From assembly GCA_017395065.1 (NCBI GenBank), contig JAFPWH010000068.1, positions 1-64,000 on the forward strand: DNA of 64,000 bases, in the 5' to 3' direction. The position numbers were made by a program, and so were the translations under genes. Below the pieces are notes generated by a model. That model was not told the DNA's origin. It did not search any database and saw nothing but the letters and a program-made list of their open reading frames with translations. This stretch comes from Clostridia bacterium (GTDB lineage: Bacteria > Bacillota > Clostridia > Christensenellales > Aristaeellaceae). Below are positions 8,551 through 15,153 of the stretch, piece after piece. Numbering within the stretch: the first letter of the stretch is position 1; every line of letters starts with the position of its first letter.

Positions 8551-8919
8551 TTAAAAGTCGTCTTCACTGTTGCCGCCAAATATACCTATGTCAGAACCGT
8601 CATCATCTCCGGTAAAGATGCTTCCGCCTATCACGCCCGGAGTGCTGAAACCTTTGTATGCTCCTGTAGCGTCATAATGCTTTTTGCCTCCGAATATTCC
8701 CTCAGCGCTGTAGCCAACCCGTGTTCCATCATCTTTGTAGTGGTCTGTGCCACCGAAGATGCCGTCCAGGCTATAACCTATATGCTTTCTGTCGGAATCA
8801 TAATGATCTACTCCGCCGAAGATCCCAGGGAGACTGTAGCCGATATGATTGCCATCTTCATCATAATGATCGATGCTGCCGAAGATGCCCAGTATACTCG
8901 TTATCTTCTTTCCATTCAT
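8551..8919 (-). CDS. GIFGG tandem-repeat protein, 122 aa
   Basis: The protein is almost wholly four tandem copies of a 21-residue unit, GIFG-G-x-D/K-H-Y-x(6)-h-G-Y/F-S-x(2) (residues 11-94), after a 10-residue leader (MNGKKITSIL) and before an Asp/Gly-rich tail. The last unit is degenerate (GVIGG). The regular H-Y-D-x-D-G and G-Y-S-x-x-G-I-F-G pattern suggests short beta-hairpins, as in WG-type or MORN-like repeats; this is inference. The ATG follows GGAG by 6 bases and the gene starts 25 bases after the coiled-coil gene. Function is unknown; the repeats suggest an adaptor or binding surface. Confidence 0.75.
   Translation of the reverse strand: MNGKKITSILGIFGSIDHYDEDGNHIGYSLPGIFGGVDHYDSDRKHIGYSLDGIFGGTDHYKDDGTRVGYSAEGIFGGKKHYDATGAYKGFSTPGVIGGSIFTGDDDGSDIGIFGGNSEDDF
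8638..8889 (-). repeat. Four 63-bp in-frame tandem repeats
   Basis: These encode the four 21-residue GIFGG units. The DNA copies share words such as GATTATGAT/GATCATTATGAT and GGCATCTTCGGC in register but have diverged at third positions. This points to old duplication kept by selection on the protein, not a recent slippage array. Confidence 0.8.
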
Positions 8920-8944
8920 ATTCTACTCCTCGTCCTCAAAGGTG

Positions 8945-9640
8945 TCAAAGGTTTTTGTATACGCTCAGATTATTGCAAATATCGGAAAAGACGTTCTTCC
9001 CAGATCTTTTATCGCTCGGCGTTGCAGGAATGGTAACGGGGTGCTGCTTTCGATATCCTTTATAATAAAAAACATAGTGTCCACTGTTCATCAGCTCGAC
9101 CCGAAAACCGAGTTCTTCGATTAGGGAGCAGTCGCTGTTGCTTAGACAACCTGAATTGGTTAGTATCTTCTTGAGGGCGAGAAACTTCTCCCGACCTATA
9201 CCGACATAATCGTTATTGGCAAGTATGTCGCTGAGCAGAACTCCGGCTCTCGTGTTGGCAAGTCCAAAGCTTCCGCTCTTGAGGGTTTCCGTCAGGATAG
9301 ATATGATCAGATCGTGCTGTTCGCCTTCGTACCATTCTTTGTGTGCTGTACCTTGTGAAATGGAGATCATCGGTTCGGACTCCACGGGTTGACTGTTTGC
9401 AGACACCTTTTCAAGTGCCTGGCGTAGGCGCACGTTTTCATGCTGAAGCTCTGCAAGCTTGTCGTTTGCATCCTTCAGCGCCTGCTCAAGTTCTGTAATC
9501 CTCGCCTCGTTTTCCTCGAGGATCTGTGACACATCATTCAGCGCCTTATCCTGTGCCTCCATATGCGCCCGCTGAAGCTTGCTCGCGTACTGAGCTTTCA
9601 ATGCTTGCTTTAGTTTACCAGTCTTTTGCCTGTTTCCCAT
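8945..9640 (-). CDS. Coiled-coil protein of unknown function, 231 aa
   Basis: The start is placed at MGNRQKTGKLKQALK (ATG 9640), 7 bases after GAGGAG; upstream in-frame ATGs are too close to that site. Residues 5-85 form a basic then heptad-rich coiled coil (ITELEQALKDANDKLAELQ). Residues 105-215 form a small globular domain with EGEQHDLIISILTETL, a conserved-looking GREKFLALKKIL and a terminal beta region HYVFYYKGYRKQHPV. No known family is recognised. It lies between the Cys/His-rich gene and the repeat gene with short spacers, so it is probably co-transcribed. Confidence 0.68.
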   Translation of the reverse strand: MGNRQKTGKLKQALKAQYASKLQRAHMEAQDKALNDVSQILEENEARITELEQALKDANDKLAELQHENVRLRQALEKVSANSQPVESEPMISISQGTAHKEWYEGEQHDLIISILTETLKSGSFGLANTRAGVLLSDILANNDYVGIGREKFLALKKILTNSGCLSNSDCSLIEELGFRVELMNSGHYVFYYKGYRKQHPVTIPATPSDKRSGKNVFSDICNNLSVYKNL

Positions 9641-9673
9641 CGTCATACTCCTCAAAAAATGTCGTTTTGCGCG

Positions 9674-10552
9674 TCAACGCCTAAGTGCTTCCATCTCATC
9701 GATTATTGCAAGGACTTTTGCAACGCTCTGCTTCTTTTGTTTGTTCTTCTGGTTTTTGGCAAGTTTTTTGCCCTTTTTACCGTGCTTGGCCGGCGGTTTA
9801 TTTCCCGACTTCCGTGCAGGCAAGTCCTGCGGTTTTGGCTGGGTTCCGTCCCTGTATTGGTCGTGTTGGACGATGTACTTTAGGTAGCCGAGCAGTGTCG
9901 TAGATGAGAAATTCTGTACGTGGTACCTGGGCAGACCCGGGATGAAAATGGGGTTCTTGCGATTTTGGATGTTTCTGTGGTAGAGCATCAACTGACCCGT
10001 CTGATCATTCAGTATGATCCGCCAAAAATCATGCCTGGATCCAATATAGATCGCTCCATCTTTTAAAGTCAGTTTGAGACCGTTTTCGCAACAGTACTTT
10101 TCTGTTTTATCCTCTTCCTTTATCAGCATCGATTCTACCAGATTGCAGTGAGGACATTGCTTGTAGCCCTGCTTTCTTGCTTCGGCGGCATCGGTGAAAA
10201 ACTTGATGTTTTGTGGCTTTATCCGTTTTAGCACCACGCAGCCGTAGTGGTGGATCAGTTTTTTTCTGGAGTTTATGCTGTACATAAGCTTGATTGGCGC
10301 CGGCGCAATCCTGCTCTTTGACTTGGGCGCTGTTGCCGTTTTCGGTTCCTGCGCATCTGAGGCGCAGCATTCACACGGAACGAGTTTTCGTTTCAGACAG
10401 CCTTTCAGGCTACCAAATCCTTGTATCATCGTTATGTCCGAAGTACATTTTGGACAGTCTGTCCTGTGAAAAAGGCCTGTGCTTTTGTCGTAGTAATACT
10501 TGAAGTCTCCCTTTGGCTTTAAATTCTCTGAGTACCCGTTGTTTTCATCCAT
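9674..10552 (-). CDS. Cys/His-rich putative zinc-binding protein, possibly 5'-truncated
   Basis: Unnamed, 292 aa from the ATG at 10552. Two copies of an H-x(3-4)-C...C-x-x-C pattern (FHRTDCPKC...CECC near residues 28-64, and HHYGC...CPHC near 100-138) resemble Ada-type metal-binding modules. A domain containing IYIGSRHDFWRIIL follows, then a long Lys-rich tail (240-280). The frame remains open upstream of the ATG through DLPEIGDEPAIADSANLRD up to the GC shift near 10.6 kb and looks coding, so the true start may have been removed by the junction. A weak GAGAG precedes the annotated ATG. The basic tail suggests nucleic-acid contact (inference). Confidence 0.65.
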   Translation of the reverse strand: MDENNGYSENLKPKGDFKYYYDKSTGLFHRTDCPKCTSDITMIQGFGSLKGCLKRKLVPCECCASDAQEPKTATAPKSKSRIAPAPIKLMYSINSRKKLIHHYGCVVLKRIKPQNIKFFTDAAEARKQGYKQCPHCNLVESMLIKEEDKTEKYCCENGLKLTLKDGAIYIGSRHDFWRIILNDQTGQLMLYHRNIQNRKNPIFIPGLPRYHVQNFSSTTLLGYLKYIVQHDQYRDGTQPKPQDLPARKSGNKPPAKHGKKGKKLAKNQKNKQKKQSVAKVLAIIDEMEALRR

Positions 10553-10589
10553 CTCACTATCTCTCAGATTTGCGCTATCGGCTATCGCT

Positions 10590-10620
10590 GGTTCATCTCC
10601 GATTTCCGGAAGATCATCAC
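10590..10620. other. Junction between accessory block and GC-rich chromosome
   Basis: To the left the reading frames and AT-rich codon use belong to the minus-strand accessory genes. To the right, from about 10,606, the plus strand reads HHFDDSVLRDCYSQSK with GC-rich codons, the middle of an SDR protein. The genes on both sides appear to lose their 5' ends here. No integrase, attachment repeat or IS end is visible at the boundary, so a rearrangement or an assembly join are both possible. Confidence 0.6.
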
Positions 10621-11265
10621 TTCGACGACAGCGTGCTGCGCGACTGCTACAGCCAGTCCAAGGCGCTGGCCACTCAGGCGGTGCTGGACGCGGTGCACAC
10701 TCGCGGCCTGAACGCCTGCGTGGTGCATCCCAGCGGCATCATGGGCCCGGAGGACTTCGCTGTGGGAGAAACCACCAGCACGATGATCAAGATCATCAAC
10801 GGTGAAATGCCCGCGGGCATCGACGGCAGCTTCAACCTGTGTGACGTGCGCGACCTCGCCGACGGCACCATTCGCGCCGTTGAGCGCGGCCGCAGCGGCG
10901 AGTGCTACATCCTGGGAAACCGCGAGGTGCGCTTCAGGGACTTCGCCCGGATGATCGCCGAGGAGGCGGGCACCCGGCCCATGCGCATGTTCCTGCCCCT
11001 GGGCATGGCAAGCCTGATGGGCAAAATGATGGAAAAACAGGCCAAGCGCAAGGGGACCAAGCCGCTGATGACCTCGTTCTCCGTGTACAACCTGGCCCGG
11101 AACAACTGCTTCGATTCCACCAAGGCCATGCGCGAGCTGGGCTACCGCACCCGCAGCTATCAGGAGACCATGCATGACGAGATCCAGTGGTTGATCCAGA
11201 CCGGGAAGGTGAAAATGCCCGAGATGGCAGCCGCGTCCGCGCAGGTCGCCGCGGTGCAGGCATAG
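10606..11265 (+). pseudogene. 5'-truncated NAD-dependent epimerase / SDR (dihydroflavonol-reductase-like)
   Basis: About 220 residues of the C-terminal two thirds of an extended SDR. It keeps the catalytic YSQSK (Y-x3-K), followed by A-x-x-AVL, the CVVHPSGIMGP strand-loop typical of this family, FNLCDVRDLADG, and the substrate-binding part. The N-terminal Rossmann half with the GxxGxxG dinucleotide loop and the catalytic Ser region is missing. The apparent upstream ATG lies in the accessory block and is not its native start. The gene could not bind NAD as it stands. Confidence 0.75.
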
Positions 11266-11402
11266 TGCGGGAAGTTCATATGATCATCTCGAGATTAATA
11301 GAACGGGTCGAGATCTCAAAAGGCTACAAGATGAATATAAAGTTCCGCATTTCCCTGAATCAATTTCTTGGACAGGAGGCCTGATAAGGGGAAGAGGTTC
11401 TT

Positions 11403-11425
11403 GCAGGGCATGGCCCTGCTTTTTT
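11403..11425 (+). terminator. Intrinsic terminator after the SDR remnant
   Basis: GCAGGGC-ATG-GCCCTGC, a 7-bp perfect stem with a 3-base loop, is followed by TTTTTT. It lies 138 bases after the SDR stop codon on the plus strand. Confidence 0.75.
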
Positions 11426-11448
11426 GGTCCACTGAGAAAGCTGTCCGG

Positions 11449-11575
11449 CAACTGAGCCAAAGCAATTCCGGCAATAAAGCCAAAGCAAATCTGCCATACT
11501 GTTCACATCGCAACCGGCATTCTGTTCACATCGCAGCGATGATAACAGAATGGTGGAGCATTTTGTCTACATCGC
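11449..11575. repeat. Short direct repeats at 23-bp spacing, sharing words with the tRNA-Val
   Basis: AGCCAAAGCAA occurs at 11455 and 11478, and CTGTTCACATCGCA at 11499 and 11522; both pairs are exactly 23 bases apart. A decayed TGTCTACATCGC follows at 11564. The 16 bases at 11449-11464 are identical to 11915-11930 inside the tRNA gene, and TGTTCACATCGC also occurs in the tRNA anticodon arm, in the opposite orientation. Serial short repeats are also seen at the ends of some transposons (IS21-type ends). Which explanation holds is open. Nothing else is seen in 11266-11603 apart from the terminator. Confidence 0.55.
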
Positions 11576-11603
11576 GTAAAAACACCCTTTCGATGCACAC
11601 CCA

Positions 11604-11795
11604 CTAAACACAAGCATAACAAAACCCTCTGCCGAAATCGTCGTATCTCGCAGAGGGCTTTCTCTTTCTGCTGTAGAGCTTTTTGCTTTCCACCTTCTTG
11701 GTGACGGGGCTGAAGCTCCAGGTCGCTCGTTGTTTGGCATCGAGCTCTTTTCGCGCTTTTTTGCTCAGTTTCTGCCTTGAAATGAACTTTTTAAT
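11604..11795 (-). CDS. Small basic protein, 63 aa, apparent ATT start
   Basis: Read from ATT at 11793-11795 the frame gives MKKFISRQKLSKKARKELDAKQ..., then TWSFSPVTKKVESKKLYSRKRK and an end DDFGRGFCYACV. An in-frame TGA lies just upstream, no ATG or GTG is available near the start, and AAGGAG sits 9 bases before the ATT, so ATT, or an ATG mutated to ATT, is the likely start. The composition (about one third Lys/Arg with an ordered S-P-V-T-K/R-x-V-E-S-K-K core) looks like a conserved small protein rather than noise. Function is unknown. An intrinsic terminator overlaps its last codons. Confidence 0.55.
   Translation of the reverse strand: MKKFISRQKLSKKARKELDAKQRATWSFSPVTKKVESKKLYSRKRKPSARYDDFGRGFCYACV
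11621..11657 (-). terminator. Intrinsic terminator inside the 3' end of the 63-aa ORF
   Basis: On the minus strand CCCTCTGC and GCAGAGGG (11650-11657 and 11625-11632) pair, with further GAGAT/ATTTC pairing inside, followed by TTTT. The hairpin lies within the last codons of the small ORF. Confidence 0.65.
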
Positions 11796-11830
11796 GCGTT
11801 TTCACTCCTTATCCTACGTTTTGTTGCATG

Positions 11831-11857
11831 AAAATGCCTCTCCCGTTTGGGAGAGGC
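11831..11857 (-). terminator. Terminator of the tRNA-Val gene
   Basis: GCCTCTCCC-AAAC-GGGAGAGGC on the minus strand (11836-11857) forms a 9-bp stem followed by ATTTT, two bases after the tRNA 3' end. Confidence 0.75.
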
Positions 11858-11859
11858 GA

Positions 11860-11932
11860 TGGTGCTTACTGGACTCGAACCAGTGACCCCCGCGATGTGA
11901 ACACGATGCTCTACCAACTGAGCCAAAGCACC
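11860..11932 (-). tRNA. tRNA-Val(CAC)
   Basis: The minus strand folds as a 73-base cloverleaf: acceptor GGTGCTT/AAGCACC, D-stem GCTC/GAGC with loop AGTTGGTA, anticodon stem TCGTG/CGCGG with loop TTCACAT (anticodon CAC), T-stem ACTGG/CCAGT with TTCGAGT, and discriminator A. CCA is not encoded. A strong promoter lies upstream and a terminator immediately downstream. Confidence 0.95.
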
Positions 11933-11945
11933 TCAGAATGGAAAC

Positions 11946-11974
11946 ATTATATCACCGGGCGTGGGGAAAGTCAA
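11946..11974 (-). promoter_or_regulatory. Promoter of tRNA-Val
   Basis: TTGACT (11969-11974), 17 bases, TATAAT (11946-11951) on the minus strand, with the start expected about 7 bases later, just before the tRNA 5' end. Confidence 0.85.
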
Positions 11975-12170
11975 GGGTTTCGGTGAAATTGGGCAGGATA
12001 ATTTTAGGTAACGTACAGATTAACGCAAGCGGGGTGTATGGAGAGGCGAAGGCAGGGTGCGCGGTTTATCTCAAAGGCCGGTGTGAGCAGGTTTGGCTTC
12101 ATGTCTGTTCCTCAGTGCTTATCGCGTTCAGGACGTCATTTTCCATATTGGGAGTCAACCGCAGCATGCC
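11975..12170. other. Intergenic stretch without recognisable content
   Basis: I see no coding frame with a ribosome site, no convincing hairpin and no repeat here. It separates the divergent tRNA and Gfo/Idh/MocA promoters. Confidence 0.5.
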
Positions 12171-12227
12171 GTTTTTTGCAACGTTTTTTGCAAAAGCATC
12201 GACAATCGCTTCGCGTTTGTGTATAAT
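12171..12227 (+). promoter_or_regulatory. Promoter with duplicated upstream motif before the Gfo/Idh/MocA gene
   Basis: TCGACA (12199-12204), a 17-base spacer and TATAAT (12222-12227) lie 88 bases before the ATG. Just upstream GTTTTTTGCAA is repeated at 12171-12181 and 12183-12193, 12 bases apart, each carrying the palindrome TTGCAA. The spacing of about one helical turn suits an operator or activator site. The regulator is unknown. Confidence 0.6.
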
Positions 12228-12314
12228 GATATGGGCGCGGCGGATGATGCGCCGAAGCGCAGGCCCCGCCGCCCGGCACACAAACATCGAAACGAACTGT
12301 GAGGAGGAAGCGTT

Positions 12315-13391
12315 ATGGAAAAAGTTCTCAGAATCGCGGTCATCGGTACGGGCGGCATGGGCACGAACCATGTGTGCTGGTGGGCACAGGATCCACGCGC
12401 CAAAGTGGCCGCGCTTTGCGATCTGAAGCCGGAAAAGTGCGCGCGGGCGCTGGAAAAAGCAAATCTTGACCCGAAAACGCCCGTGTACGAAGACTACAAG
12501 GCGCTGATCGAAAGCGAACAGCTGGACGCGGTGGATATTTGCACCTCCAACGATTTTCACTCGATAATCGCCGTATACGCGCTTGAAAAGGGTCTTCACG
12601 TTTTCAGCGAAAAGCCGGACGCCGTGAGCGCCTCGGAAGCCCTTCGCATGAAGGAGGCCTCCGAAAAGGCGGGCAAGGTGCTGATGGTCATGCGCAACAA
12701 CCGCTACTATTCCAACTCGAAATACCTCAAACAGTTCATCGAGGACGGCAAGGCCGGCGAGATCTACTGCGGGCGCTGCGGCTGGATCCGCAGGCGCGGC
12801 ATCCCCGGCAGGGGCGGCTGGTTCACCACAAAGGCAAAGAGCGGCGGCGGCCCGCTGATCGATCTGGGCGTGCACATGCTCGACCTGGCCATCTGGCTCA
12901 TGGGAAACCCGACGCCGGTGGCGGTCTCCGGCTGCACGTACAATAAATTCGCCGACAACAAGGCCAAGGCCGATTCCGAGCACGCGAGCTTCGGCGAGAA
13001 GGTCCAGGACGGCGTCTTCGACGTGGAAGACCTCGCCATGGGCTTTATCCGTTTCGACAACGGCGCATGCCTCCAGCTTGAGTTCAGCTGGGCTTCCAAT
13101 ATTGAGAAGGAGAAACGCTTCGTGGAGCTGCGCGGCACGAAGGCCGGCTTTACCTGGAACGAGGACGGTACCGTGGGCATATGGGCAGAGGACGAGCACG
13201 GCACGCTGAACGACTTAAAGCCCTACACCGGCGAGATGGGAAGCGGCCACGCGCGCTGTCTCAAGCATTTCGCTTCCATCGTTCTGGACGGCGCGAAGCC
13301 CGATTACGTGCCCCTGCAGGGCGTAAACATGATACGCATCCTCGACGCGCTGTACGAATCCGCCGCCACGGGAAAGGAAGTGCGGCTGTAA
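12315..13391 (+). CDS. Gfo/Idh/MocA family NAD(P)-dependent oxidoreductase
   Basis: 358 aa. The N-terminal Rossmann domain opens AVIGTGGMGTNH, the family's G-x-G-x-x-G/A loop. The catalytic strand is FSEKPDA (E-K-P), which keeps the conserved Lys near residue 97. The C-terminal domain has GGGPLIDLGVHMLDLAIWLM, the D-x-G-x-H-x-x-D motif at the active site. Members oxidise or reduce sugars, inositols and their derivatives; the substrate cannot be read from sequence. ATG at 12315 follows GAGGAGGAAGCGTT. It has its own promoter and appears monocistronic or linked only to the truncated secreted-protein gene. Confidence 0.9.
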   Translation: MEKVLRIAVIGTGGMGTNHVCWWAQDPRAKVAALCDLKPEKCARALEKANLDPKTPVYEDYKALIESEQLDAVDICTSNDFHSIIAVYALEKGLHVFSEKPDAVSASEALRMKEASEKAGKVLMVMRNNRYYSNSKYLKQFIEDGKAGEIYCGRCGWIRRRGIPGRGGWFTTKAKSGGGPLIDLGVHMLDLAIWLMGNPTPVAVSGCTYNKFADNKAKADSEHASFGEKVQDGVFDVEDLAMGFIRFDNGACLQLEFSWASNIEKEKRFVELRGTKAGFTWNEDGTVGIWAEDEHGTLNDLKPYTGEMGSGHARCLKHFASIVLDGAKPDYVPLQGVNMIRILDALYESAATGKEVRL

Positions 13392-13463
13392 GCCGGACAG
13401 CGTGGGCGCGTCCGGGAGGCGCGCGCAAACCGCACCGGCGACGGAAACGAAGGAAGCCTTGCC

Positions 13464-13620
13464 ATGAAGATCAGCCGCTTGTTCGTATGCCTGCTCTGCC
13501 TTATTTTGACGCTTGCGCTGTCTGCGGCGTGCTTTGCAGAAGCGGCAGTACTCGAGCGCAGCTGCTCCACCTACTTCGGCTATCGGGTGATGCCCGACAC
13601 TGACGATACCGAATGCTGCA
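13464..13620 (+). pseudogene. N-terminal fragment of a secreted protein (signal peptide only)
   Basis: The ATG is followed by a textbook signal peptide, MKISRLFVCLLCLILTLAL then AACFAEA with an A-x-A type cleavage site. After a few dozen residues the frame runs into DNA that is antisense to another gene. The rest of the protein is missing. The end given is approximate. Confidence 0.55.
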
Positions 13621-13913
13621 TCGACCATCTCTTCGTCAACGGCAAAGTCGACGTAAAGCTGTATGTCGCCGAGCGTATCCGTGATCACGTTTTCCGGGAT
13701 GCCCAGCGCGGCCGCCCGAGCATGTGTCTCTTCACACAGGTACAGGAAGGTCAGGAGGTTGCGCGCGCCGTCTTTGGAGCCCAGGTCATAGCTTTCAAGC
13801 GTCACGTCCTCCGGAACGGGGATCGAATTTAGCGCGCGGTAAAACGCCCCGCCCAAGCGATCGGGGAAGCGCAGCTTTTTGTACCAATGCTCGATGACGG
13901 CTTTCGTGTCCAT
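13620..13913 (-). pseudogene. N-terminal fragment of a putative acyltransferase (NAT_N-like)
   Basis: From the ATG at 13913 about 90 residues read coherently: KAVIEHWYKKLRFPDR, then LLTFLYLCEETHARAAALGIP and ITDTLGDIQLYVDF. These resemble the helical N-terminal domain seen before GNAT-like acyltransferase domains. Near 13,620 the frame passes into DNA belonging to the plus-strand signal-peptide gene, so the catalytic part is absent. It lies 65 bases after the DUF1295 gene in the same direction. Confidence 0.55.
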
Positions 13914-13978
13914 CGTTAGTCCTTCTGCACGTTCAAAACGCGGTCGGATATGGGTGAAAATACAAACGCAGTTCTTCG

Positions 13979-14953
13979 TTATTTGCCGCTTTCGTACCTG
14001 TGCGCCGGGACGTATTTATACACGCGGCGCGTGTAATCCGCGTACAGGGGATATTTTTTCAGCGAGATCGCTTCGCCCAGGGCGGAGCTGCCCATGAAGA
14101 GCAGTACCAGAAGCAGCGGCCCGATCAGCGACCAGTGGAAAAGAGCACACTTTGCACACCCTGCCCCGATCACGAACAGATACAGGCTCAGCCACAAGCC
14201 CTGCTCGCCCAGATAGTTCGGATGGCGCATACGCGCCCAGGGGCCCATCGTGTCAAAGCCGAGGTCGTAAGGGCTCGGCAGCTCGCTCAAGGCCTTTCCC
14301 TGTGCAAGCAGCCGCTTTTTGGTCTGGTGGAATTTCCACTGGTATTCGTCCGATACCGTTTCGAGGATCAGGAAGAGCACAGAAAGCGCCGCTGCCAGCG
14401 CGTCCCAGATGCGAAACGGCGCCGAAGAGCCCATGCAGGCGAGCGCGGGCAGGCAGATGGAGAGCACCAGCAGGTTCTGATAGATGCTGATGAAGAACAG
14501 GTTGAAGCACGTCCACGCGGGCTTGCTTTTGAAAAAGCGCGTGCCGCGCACGATGGCCCAGCGGTAGTCCTCCGTACCGGTCCAGAATTTCAGGCTGTAG
14601 GCGCCCTTTCTTGCAAAGTTCACGGTGAGCCGTATCCCCCACGCGGTCACGATCAGCGCAAAGACGACGAGCCTCGTCTTCATGCCGCCCCTTGCCGCGA
14701 CGATCCACGTATAGGTGATCGGAAGAAGGCTCCACAGCTTGTCCATCTGGGAGTAGTTTTGGGAAGCCTCGCCGACCGCGAAGCAGTACAGTATGCTTGC
14801 GCCGCATACGATCAGCAGGATTCTCAGCGTCGAAAGCTGTTCGCGCGTAAGGGCATCGCCGCCAAGGACGACGCACAGCACGATCAGCGCAAGCACGCAG
14901 ACAGCCGAAAGCGCCGTCGACGCGATGTTTTTGATCGGTCTGTTGTTTTTCAT
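13979..14953 (-). CDS. DUF1295 family membrane protein (steroid 5-alpha-reductase-like)
   Basis: A 324-aa integral membrane protein with about seven hydrophobic segments. The C-terminal part has the family hallmark PWARMRHPNYLGEQGLW (R-H-P-N-Y-x-G-E) and KKYPLYADYTRRVYKYVP, as in DUF1295/ICMT-like enzymes that use NADPH or SAM near the membrane face. DYRWAIVR and TYTWIVAARGG are further typical stretches. The length is slightly above the usual 250-300. Its substrate is unknown. The start follows a modest AGGAGAGTAGG site. Confidence 0.85.
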   Translation of the reverse strand: MKNNRPIKNIASTALSAVCVLALIVLCVVLGGDALTREQLSTLRILLIVCGASILYCFAVGEASQNYSQMDKLWSLLPITYTWIVAARGGMKTRLVVFALIVTAWGIRLTVNFARKGAYSLKFWTGTEDYRWAIVRGTRFFKSKPAWTCFNLFFISIYQNLLVLSICLPALACMGSSAPFRIWDALAAALSVLFLILETVSDEYQWKFHQTKKRLLAQGKALSELPSPYDLGFDTMGPWARMRHPNYLGEQGLWLSLYLFVIGAGCAKCALFHWSLIGPLLLVLLFMGSSALGEAISLKKYPLYADYTRRVYKYVPAHRYESGK

Positions 14954-15000
14954 AGGTAAACCTACTCTCCTCTTGCTTCCCGCAGGAAGCGTCCGAAAAT

Positions 15001-15027
15001 ATCATTTGCCATCATAACACAAATGAT
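15001..15027. promoter_or_regulatory. Dyad near the start of the DUF1295 gene
   Basis: ATCATTTG (15001-15008) and CAAATGAT (15020-15027) form an 8-bp inverted repeat around TATGAT, a possible minus-strand -10 box (15011-15016). This fits a repressor site over the DUF1295 promoter; the matching -35 box is poor. Confidence 0.35.
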
Positions 15028-15066
15028 CTGTTCATAAAAGCACGATAAGTTAAAAATTATTCGCAT

Positions 15067-15095
15067 TGGACAAAACAGACGGAAAGTGCTATAAT
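15067..15095 (+). promoter_or_regulatory. Promoter of the GH63-like glycosidase gene
   Basis: TGGACA (15067-15072), a 17-base spacer and TATAAT (15090-15095), with a leader of about 50 bases to the ATG at 15154. Confidence 0.65.
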
Positions 15096-15153
15096 CCGCC
15101 TGTACGATCATGCGGCTCTTTGCCGAAACCATGGACCCGAAAGGAGAATTGCG

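Noticed and set aside
8638-8889. Possible CRISPR-like repeat array
   Set aside because: The repeats are 63 bp, in frame, without unique spacers, and lie inside a coding gene. No cas genes occur.
8455-9036. Plus-strand frame of 193 codons across the repeat-protein gene
   Set aside because: The four repeats are much better conserved as protein in the minus frame, which also has ribosome sites.
1-10600. Prophage or integrative element with integrase
   Set aside because: No integrase, recombinase, relaxase or structural phage gene is visible in the accessory block; only an IS lies at its left edge.
10513-10605. N-terminal extension of the SDR (MALNSLSTRCFHPSH...)
   Set aside because: This part is antisense to the start region of the Cys/His-rich gene, has AT-rich codons and no Rossmann motif, so it is a chance fusion across the junction.
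12099-13199. Minus-strand frame of 366 codons
   Set aside because: Antisense to the Gfo/Idh/MocA gene, whose motifs and promoter are clear.
13464-13832. Intact secreted protein of 122 aa
   Set aside because: Only the signal peptide and a short stretch look coding; from about 13.62 kb the frame is antisense to an acyltransferase N-terminus.
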